From JBBQFC01 sp038321615 (GTDB lineage Bacteria > Bacteroidota > Bacteroidia > Flavobacteriales_D > Cryomorphaceae), in NCBI GenBank assembly GCA_038321615.1, contig JBBQFC010000097.1, positions 1 to 7,038 on the forward strand: a DNA stretch of 7,038 nucleotides, in the 5' to 3' direction. Of this stretch, positions 1-5,236 are shown piece by piece. A program made the translations under genes and the position numbers. The notes under the pieces are model-generated. The model was not told the DNA's origin, did no database searches, and was given only the letters and a program-made list of their open reading frames with translations. Within the stretch, counting starts at the first letter, position 1, and each line of letters opens with the position of its first letter.

Positions 1-109
1 TTTTGGAACGAGTGACCTCAACAATTACCATAACGGAAGCCATGAAATTATGCTCACGTACGACATCTTCAACAACGATGTGAAAACGAAGAGTCCAAGG
101 TATTTCTAA
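1..109 (+). CDS. C-terminal end of a PorP/SprF-like outer-membrane protein (5' end outside window)
   Basis: The frame that starts at base 2 reads 35 residues and stops at TAA 107-109. The tail contains a beta-strand-like stretch (HEIMLTYDI) and ends in SPRYF, with an aromatic last residue as is usual for outer-membrane beta-barrels. This ending is typical of the type IX secretion system PorP/SprF family, whose members are about 300 residues long and form the outer-membrane partner in gliding and secretion, often next to large secreted adhesins. Only the tail is visible, so the family call rests on the C-terminal pattern and not on a whole domain. The partner gene would lie further left. The gene is closed by the terminator at 137-161 and is therefore probably not co-transcribed with the rhodanese lipoprotein. 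Another beta-barrel family with a similar tail is possible. Confidence 0.68.
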   Translation, partial: FGTSDLNNYHNGSHEIMLTYDIFNNDVKTKSPRYF

Positions 110-136
110 TAGGAATACCAGAAGATTTTGAACTCT

Positions 137-161
137 AAAGCTCGCAATTGCGGGCTTTTTT
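137..161 (+). terminator. Rho-independent terminator after the PorP/SprF-like gene
   Basis: AGCTCGC (139-145) pairs with GCGGGCT (150-156) around an AATT loop, with one T-G wobble. The AA before the stem can also pair with the TT after it. A run of T follows to base 161. It lies 28 bases after the stop codon and before the next promoter, so it separates the two transcription units. Confidence 0.85.
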
Positions 162-194
162 GTGCCCATCCCTTAAGCGAAATGATTAAGTTTG
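160..194 (+). promoter_or_regulatory. Possible Bacteroidota-type promoter for the rhodanese-thioredoxin pair
   Basis: TAAGTTTG at 187-194 is an exact match to the Bacteroidota -7 consensus TAnnTTTG. The nearest upstream TTG (160-162) is 24 bases away, longer than the usual spacing of about 19, so the -33 element is poor. Transcription from here would begin near base 200, giving a leader of only about 10 bases before ATG 210. A start at the upstream TTG 192 would lie inside the -7 box, which supports ATG 210. Confidence 0.42.
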
Positions 195-209
195 ACAAAA
201 GAATTGGAT

Positions 210-638
210 ATGTTTCGAGTTATTGGATTAGTTATTTTTGGACTCGTAGTGTCGTGTCAATCGCCTGTACATTCGGAGTACTCAGCAGAAACACTGGCTC
301 AAATTCAAACGCCATTGCTCTTGAATATTTCGCCGGCCGAAGCCCAAAAGCGAATTGCTGAAGGAAATGTTGCAGTGATCGACGTTCGGACGGCGGGCGA
401 AGTAGCCGAAGGCATGATTGCTGGAGCTACCCATGCAGACATTCTAACCCCAAGTGATTTCGAAAAATCGCTTAGCAGTTTAGATCCTTCTAAGCCGATA
501 ATAGTATATTGCAAGGTGGGCGGACGGAGCAAGAAAGCAGCTGACCTATTAATCGACCGAGGTTTTTTTCAGGTTTACAATATTTCGGGCGGTATGGATG
601 CGTGGAAGGCGGCAGAGCTACCCATTGAAAAAATATAG
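210..638 (+). CDS. Rhodanese-domain lipoprotein (single-domain sulfurtransferase)
   Basis: This 142-residue protein begins with a short lipoprotein signal: Arg3, a hydrophobic run at 4-14, then VVS-C with the lipidated Cys at 16. That is why ATG 210 is chosen over the in-frame TTG at 192, which would push the signal away from the N-terminus. A single rhodanese domain spans about residues 40-140, with the DVR motif at 58-60, a GMIAGA variant of the usual GHIPGA turn, and the active-site loop CKVGGRS with catalytic Cys101. Such domains carry a persulfide on this Cys and pass sulfane sulfur to thiol acceptors. No acidic surface-export signal follows Cys16 (QSPVH), so a periplasm-facing anchor is inferred. 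The stop is two bases before the thioredoxin ATG, so the two are almost certainly co-transcribed. The natural sulfur donor cannot be read from sequence. Confidence 0.88.
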   Translation: MFRVIGLVIFGLVVSCQSPVHSEYSAETLAQIQTPLLLNISPAEAQKRIAEGNVAVIDVRTAGEVAEGMIAGATHADILTPSDFEKSLSSLDPSKPIIVYCKVGGRSKKAADLLIDRGFFQVYNISGGMDAWKAAELPIEKI

Positions 639-640
639 GT

Positions 641-937
641 ATGGCGAATTTCAAAGAAATTATTAACGGCGATACACCAGTTCTGGTCGATTTTTTCGCC
701 ACTTGGTGTGGGCCTTGCCAAACAATGGTTCCTATCCTCGCAGAACTCGCAAAAGAATCGGGAGATAAACTCCGCATCTTGAAAGTAGATATCGATAAGA
801 ATCCCGATGCAGCGCGAATTTGGAATGTGCGTGGTGTACCTACGTTTATCTTGTTTCGAAAAGGAAAATCGGTATGGCGAGCTTCAGGCGCTATGCCAAA
901 ATCGGAACTTCAACGAGCCATCAATAATGCAGCCTGA
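641..937 (+). CDS. Short thioredoxin with WCGPC active site (trxA-like)
   Basis: This 98-residue protein is a complete thioredoxin fold of the short Bacteroidota type: it lacks part of the first strand found in the 108-residue E. coli protein. The redox motif WCGPC is at residues 22-26 (Cys23 and Cys26), the buried Asp is Asp17, and the cis-proline loop is RGVPTF with Pro67. It reduces disulfides or persulfides using these two cysteines. There is no signal peptide, so it should be cytoplasmic. ATG 641 lies two bases after the rhodanese stop with no clear Shine-Dalgarno, which suggests translational coupling. Thioredoxins are known acceptors of rhodanese persulfide, so the pairing makes chemical sense, but the partner is predicted to be exported. 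Whether this is the main cell thioredoxin or a dedicated one cannot be told here. Confidence 0.93.
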   Translation: MANFKEIINGDTPVLVDFFATWCGPCQTMVPILAELAKESGDKLRILKVDIDKNPDAARIWNVRGVPTFILFRKGKSVWRASGAMPKSELQRAINNAA

Positions 938-938
938 T

Positions 939-1568
939 TTAGTCTAAGCTCTGTGCAGCCGGAATAGCTTTAAAACTATAACCTGCGTTTGCAAAATGAT
1001 CCAACGTTTTGGGCAGGGCATACCGCATGTTGGTGTAAGCCTTTTCACTGTCGTGAAATACGATGATAGAACCTTCACGGGCATTGAGAATCACATTTTC
1101 GAGACATTTCCCTGGACTTATTGTTTGATCCCAATCGCCGCTCAGCACATCCCACATTACAATGCGGTACCGCTTTGCGATTCCTTTTGCTTGCGAGCGC
1201 TTTATTCTCCCGTAAGGAGGGCGAAATAAGTCGGAAGCTACAAGAGCGCTGCATTCTATCACATTTTTAAAGTAGCTGTAATCCGAAAATTGCCATCCGC
1301 TCATGTGATTCCAGGTGTGATTGCCAACGGTGTGCCCGCGCGCTCGGATAGATTGATAGATAGCGCTATGTGAAGCCACATTCCCACCAATGCAAAAGAA
1401 AGTTGCCTTGGCGTTGAAATCGTCTAGAATCCCAAGTATCTCCCCGGTGATTGCCGATGTAGGGCCGTCGTCGAAGGTGAGGTAAAGCACTTTTTCGCCG
1501 CGCGAAAAATTCCAAATCAAATCACCCGCCAAAGGCTTTATTATTTCCGGTGTCTTGGCGAGATACAA
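939..1568 (-). CDS. NodB-type polysaccharide deacetylase family protein (CE4)
   Basis: This 209-residue protein carries all five CE4 motifs in order: TFDDG at 31-35 (general base Asp33, metal Asp34), HTWNH at 84-88 (metal histidines 84 and 88), RPPYG at 116-120, the DVLSGDW segment at 140-146, and IVFHD at 169-173 with catalytic His172. The family removes N- or O-acetyl groups from sugars such as peptidoglycan or chitin-like polymers; the substrate is not evident. The start is TTG at 1568: an in-frame stop lies only 12 bases upstream and the N-terminus MYLAKTP resembles that of other short Bacteroidota members. There is no obvious signal peptide or membrane anchor. It begins five bases after the DUF2723 stop, so the two form an operon. 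Its own stop is one base from the thioredoxin stop on the other strand. Confidence 0.92.
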   Translation of the reverse strand: MYLAKTPEIIKPLAGDLIWNFSRGEKVLYLTFDDGPTSAITGEILGILDDFNAKATFFCIGGNVASHSAIYQSIRARGHTVGNHTWNHMSGWQFSDYSYFKNVIECSALVASDLFRPPYGRIKRSQAKGIAKRYRIVMWDVLSGDWDQTISPGKCLENVILNAREGSIIVFHDSEKAYTNMRYALPKTLDHFANAGYSFKAIPAAQSLD

Positions 1569-1573
1569 ACGTT

Positions 1574-4500
1574 TTAGAATTTAGTTTTGGGCAAGGTGCG
1601 GTAGCTTTCCATCTCTTGAATGCTCTGTTGGAGCGAAGCATCCAATTCTTGAAAACGACCGTCAATTTTTTCGCGCAGCGATTCTTGCGGATACATGCGG
1701 GTAACATAAACATGAAGGCGCTGAAGCACGGCAAAGCTAGTTTGTATTTCCTGGCGCAATTGAATGGTGGTTTCCAAGTCGTTGTTTAAATAGTATTCCA
1801 ACTCTTCGGCATACCTATCAAATACAATTTCCAGAATAGCATTGGCCTTTTCGTCTTCGCCGGTGCGGTAATAATTCTGTACAATCGGAACCATCAATTT
1901 GTCGAATGGCACATTGTGGTCGGGCATTACGCGCACACATTCGTCGAGCACGTTTACAGCCTTATCCATTTTTTCTTCTACAATCAACTGCTCGGCAAGA
2001 TTGGCAAATTGGAGTCGGATATTATTGGTCATCCGCAGGTTATTCTCATCCATATAAATCTGACGATCGCTGTCCATGCCTCCCCACTTGAATTTCTCCA
2101 TCACATTGGTGTACATTTTCTCCGTATCCACGGTGCCAAAAATATTTGGATTCGGATTCGGTTCTTGCTTAATTGGAACCAACCGATAAGCCAAGCCCAC
2201 TAGCTCGAAGTAAGGATCCAAATTTATATAGCTGTCGGGGCCGGTTGTCACCGCAAAGTAGATAGGGCGCTCCCAATCGTTTGTAGCAAATAGATCAAGC
2301 TGCATCAAATTGTTTTTGAGCAAATAGCTGCGATTAATTTTCCACTCTACTTGATCTACCACACGTGCGCTGTCTGCCATTCGAACCGTTCCGTTTGCCA
2401 GGACTAATTCTTTATCGACGGGGATGAAAAAATTCTTAGTAGGAAATACGGCGATTTTGTCTTTACCATAAGCGCGCAAGTTGGCGTCGTTGGCTATAAA
2501 TGCCATCGCTTGATCCACACTTACAGCCACTTGGTTGGTATTGCGCGAGTCGTCCATATACACTACATCGCGCGTGCCCTGGCGATATTTGGTTTCTTCG
2601 AGCGAGAGCGGCACCGGATCACTGTCATAGGCTTTTCGCTTCATTTGGTTTATATACCAATCAGTGTTAAGCAGGCTTAAGTTTACCACCCTTACGTCCG
2701 TCCGAATGCCTTCTACTTCCTGGGCGTACCAGAGCGGAAAGGTATCGTTATCACCATTGGTAAAGAGTATGGCATTTGGCTCACAACTTTCTAAGTAATT
2801 CGCGGCAAAATCGCGCGCGGTGTATCGGTGCGATCGGTTGTGATCATCCCAACCTTCGGCGGCCATAATAATAGGCGCCGGTAAGCCGATAAGCAAGGCC
2901 AAAACTCCAGCCAAGACACTGTTATTGGTTTTCCTTCCCACAAAAGTCATGATGGTAAGCCCAATTAATATGGAGCCCACCATAAACAAAAGGGCAAAAG
3001 AGAAGTGGTGATTGGAACCCTGCAGTTGTTCTAAAAGCAAAACGGCAACTACACCGCCTAAACCATACATAGCCGCTTTTTTGAGATGAGCCGCGCTCAA
3101 ATTAAAGGCAGCATCGAAAAGTGCATAAACGCCCAAACCAATCCAAATAGCAAAAGCATAAAAGGAACCGGCATAAGCGTAATCGCGCTCTCTCGGCTGG
3201 TAGGGTGTTTGATTCAAATACACCACAATAGCCAAACCTGTGAAAAGGAATAAAAGAAGCGTTACAAACCAGTCGTCCGGCCTTCTGTAAAGCTGGTAGA
3301 GCAAACCAAGTAAGCCAAGGATAAGCGGGATAAAGAAGAATTTGTTGTAGGCAAAATTATTCTTCATGGTACTCGGCAAGTTTTCTTGCGATGCAAGGCG
3401 CTCATTGTCTATGACATCAATACCCGAAATCCAATTTCCTTCCATCAAGCCGCCATGACCCTGAATATCGTTTTGCTTTCCGGCGAAATTCCACATAAAA
3501 TAGCGCCAATACATCCAGTTTACCTGGTAGCGGAAGAAGAAGCGCAGGTTTTCGGTAAAAGTGGGCTTGTTTATTATAGTTGGCCCATCTTGCCCGGTTA
3601 CCCGAATAGGCTTGCCCACATGATCGGACCAAGATTCGTACGCCGACACGTGGCTGTCCTGCGAGCTATACATCCGAGGGAAAATATCCGTAAAGCGCTG
3701 GTCGTAATTGATAATCGTCCCCTTCCGTTCGTCGCTTACCACGTATTGTGGCACCACTTTATACGGTTGTTGGCTTTTGGTAACGAAGTCTTCTGCATCG
3801 TACTTTTCTGTAAACCATTGAATGGTTCTTCCAGCGCCGTTTTCAACAACCCAGGCTTTTGCATAAACAGGGTCTCCATCAAGCCGTGGCGTCGATGGGT
3901 CGGGTGGGGAGTTCCAGTATTGGCCGAAGAGAAGCGGCCGATCGCCATACTGCTCGCGGTTCAGGTAGGAGAGAAGGGTGAATACGTTCTCCGGATTATT
4001 TTCATCTAAGGGCGGATTGGCCGAAGAACGGATAACGATTACCGCATAGGTGGAATAGCCCATGATAATCATCACAACGGCCAAAATAGCGGTATTGAAT
4101 ATGTGTAGGTTTCGACGATGCGTGTAGATAAGCCCGAAAACGAGAAGTGCCGCAACGAGTAGTATGTAGAATATTACGCCTGTGTTAAAGGGCAGGCCAA
4201 GCGAGTTGACAAATAGTTTTTCGAATCGGCCAGCGGTAGAGACCACACCCGGGATAATGATCGATTGCAGCAAGCCTAAGATCACAATCGATACCAGGCC
4301 GGTGTAAATGAGTCCCTTTCGGCTTACTTCGAAACGCTTAAAGTAAAACACAAAACAGATAGCTGGAATGGCCAAGAGATTCAACAAATGGACCCCAATG
4401 GAGAGCCCCATTAAGTAGGCAATTAATACAATGTAGCGCATCTCACTTCGGCCATCGGAAAGGCTCTCCCAACGCAGAATAGACCAAAATACGGCAGCCG

Positions 4501-4954
4501 TGAACAGCGACGACATGGCATATACTTCGCCTTCTGCCGCCGAAAACCAAAAGGAATCAGAGAATGCGTAGGCCAACGCGCCCACCGCGCCAGCAGCCAT
4601 AACAGCGATCAAATTACCTGCATCTACACCTTGGCGCCCCCGATTAGAAATTTTCGCGGCAAAGTGGGTGATAGTCCAAAATAAGAAGAGCACGGTGAGC
4701 CCCGAGCAAACGCACGAAAGGACGTTGATCGATACAGCCACCATTTCGGTGGAAACGAATGCCGAAAATAGCCGACCCAGCAACATAAAGAGGGGGGCTC
4801 CCGGCGGGTGGCCTATTTCTAGCTTATAGGCAGTGGTTATAAACTCTCCGCAATCCCAAAAGCTCGTGGTGGGCTCAAGCGTTAAAAAGTAAGCTATGGT
4901 TGAAATCAGAAAAACGGACCATCCCGTTAGCAAATTGGCGCTCTTAAAAGACAT
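1574..4954 (-). CDS. DUF2723 multi-pass membrane protein, O-mannosyltransferase-like (GT-C type)
   Basis: This 1126-residue protein matches the usual length of Bacteroidota DUF2723 proteins. The N-terminal DUF2723 signature is clear: FWDCGEF at 32-38, with acidic Asp34 and Glu37 in the first loop as in GT-C enzymes, followed by GHPPGAPLF at 48-56. About eight hydrophobic segments follow to residue 310, then a soluble loop to about 525 (with NPENVFTLLSYLNREQYGD), a second block of about six hydrophobic segments to about 705, and a soluble region with NGDNDTFP near 733. The last 150 residues are helical and TPR-like (about 975-1075). Human TMEM260, which shares DUF2723, is a protein O-mannosyltransferase using a lipid-linked sugar; by analogy this protein may glycosylate envelope proteins from the inner membrane, but the donor and acceptor are unknown. 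ATG 4954 is the first start in frame before the conserved N-terminus. It leads the operon with the deacetylase. Confidence 0.9.
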   Translation of the reverse strand: MSFKSANLLTGWSVFLISTIAYFLTLEPTTSFWDCGEFITTAYKLEIGHPPGAPLFMLLGRLFSAFVSTEMVAVSINVLSCVCSGLTVLFLFWTITHFAAKISNRGRQGVDAGNLIAVMAAGAVGALAYAFSDSFWFSAAEGEVYAMSSLFTAAVFWSILRWESLSDGRSEMRYIVLIAYLMGLSIGVHLLNLLAIPAICFVFYFKRFEVSRKGLIYTGLVSIVILGLLQSIIIPGVVSTAGRFEKLFVNSLGLPFNTGVIFYILLVAALLVFGLIYTHRRNLHIFNTAILAVVMIIMGYSTYAVIVIRSSANPPLDENNPENVFTLLSYLNREQYGDRPLLFGQYWNSPPDPSTPRLDGDPVYAKAWVVENGAGRTIQWFTEKYDAEDFVTKSQQPYKVVPQYVVSDERKGTIINYDQRFTDIFPRMYSSQDSHVSAYESWSDHVGKPIRVTGQDGPTIINKPTFTENLRFFFRYQVNWMYWRYFMWNFAGKQNDIQGHGGLMEGNWISGIDVIDNERLASQENLPSTMKNNFAYNKFFFIPLILGLLGLLYQLYRRPDDWFVTLLLFLFTGLAIVVYLNQTPYQPRERDYAYAGSFYAFAIWIGLGVYALFDAAFNLSAAHLKKAAMYGLGGVVAVLLLEQLQGSNHHFSFALLFMVGSILIGLTIMTFVGRKTNNSVLAGVLALLIGLPAPIIMAAEGWDDHNRSHRYTARDFAANYLESCEPNAILFTNGDNDTFPLWYAQEVEGIRTDVRVVNLSLLNTDWYINQMKRKAYDSDPVPLSLEETKYRQGTRDVVYMDDSRNTNQVAVSVDQAMAFIANDANLRAYGKDKIAVFPTKNFFIPVDKELVLANGTVRMADSARVVDQVEWKINRSYLLKNNLMQLDLFATNDWERPIYFAVTTGPDSYINLDPYFELVGLAYRLVPIKQEPNPNPNIFGTVDTEKMYTNVMEKFKWGGMDSDRQIYMDENNLRMTNNIRLQFANLAEQLIVEEKMDKAVNVLDECVRVMPDHNVPFDKLMVPIVQNYYRTGEDEKANAILEIVFDRYAEELEYYLNNDLETTIQLRQEIQTSFAVLQRLHVYVTRMYPQESLREKIDGRFQELDASLQQSIQEMESYRTLPKTKF

Positions 4955-5062
4955 GCTTTGGCTATATTACGAGTGCGAAAATATAAAAATTAAGAGGCTA
5001 TCGCCGATTATACATGCTATTCCCTGCGCTGAGTGCGACAATTATGAAATTTTAGCCAATGC
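4955..5062. other. Divergent intergenic region, left part
   Basis: This AT-rich stretch lies between the start of the DUF2723 gene and the tRNA promoter. It should hold the minus-strand promoter for DUF2723. The best candidate is the minus-strand TATATTTT at 4985-4978, seven of eight matches to TAnnTTTG, but I see no matching -33 TTG, so I do not call it as a promoter. No small reading frame with a recognisable product was found. Confidence 0.5.
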
Positions 5063-5092
5063 TTGATCAAGTGAATGAAAGTTGTAATTTTG
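5063..5092 (+). promoter_or_regulatory. Bacteroidota-type promoter of tRNA-Gln
   Basis: TTG at 5063-5065 and TAATTTTG at 5085-5092 match the Bacteroidota -33 TTG and -7 TAnnTTTG boxes with 19 bases between them. The predicted start of transcription is about base 5098, some 10 bases before the mature 5' end of the tRNA, a normal length for a leader trimmed by RNase P. Confidence 0.8.
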
Positions 5093-5108
5093 CCATCCCA
5101 AATTACCC

Positions 5109-5181
5109 TGTCCCATAGTGTAACTGGCAACACGTCTGGTTTTGGTCCAGAAGAGTCTAGGTTCGAGCCCTAGTGGGACAA
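5109..5181 (+). tRNA. tRNA-Gln, anticodon TTG
   Basis: The full cloverleaf can be folded by hand. The acceptor stem is TGTCCCA (5109-5115) with TGGGACA (5174-5180), seven perfect pairs. The D arm is GTG/CAC (5118-5120, 5131-5133) with the loop GG. The anticodon stem is TCTGG/CCAGA (5135-5139, 5147-5151) with loop TTTTGGT, so the anticodon at 5142-5144 is TTG and reads CAA/CAG glutamine codons. The variable loop is AGAGT, and the T arm is CTAGG/CCTAG with loop TTCGAGC. The first pair is T-A, the weak pair typical of glutamine tRNAs, and the discriminator base is A5181. CCA is not encoded, so it must be added after transcription. Confidence 0.97.
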
Positions 5182-5197
5182 CGAAGTGCCAAACCCC

Positions 5198-5236
5198 GAA
5201 CCCCTTAACATTTCTATGTTGGGGGGTTCATTTTTT
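5198..5236 (+). terminator. Strong Rho-independent terminator of tRNA-Gln
   Basis: GAACCCCTTAACA (5198-5210) pairs over 13 positions, two of them T-G wobbles, with TGTTGGGGGGTTC (5217-5229) around a six-base loop, followed by A and six T (5231-5236). It sits 16 bases after the tRNA end. The truncated RHS frame begins immediately behind or within it, which means transcription from the tRNA promoter is not expected to reach the RHS segment. Confidence 0.93.

Noticed and set aside
192..209. TTG 192 as start of the rhodanese lipoprotein
   Set aside because: It would place six extra residues, two of them acidic, in front of the signal peptide and overlaps the putative -7 box TAAGTTTG. ATG 210 gives a standard lipoprotein signal.
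128..361. Plus-strand open frame of 77 codons over the terminator
   Set aside because: It runs through the terminator hairpin and the rhodanese gene in a different frame, with no recognisable product.
928..960. Seven-base direct repeat TGCAGCC at 928-934 and 954-960
   Set aside because: It is too short, is in coding sequence of two unrelated genes, and is not inverted, so it neither forms a terminator nor marks an insertion.
3386..4009. Plus-strand open frame of 207 codons opposite the DUF2723 gene
   Set aside because: The minus strand carries the conserved membrane protein here with family motifs. The plus-strand translation has no recognisable domain.
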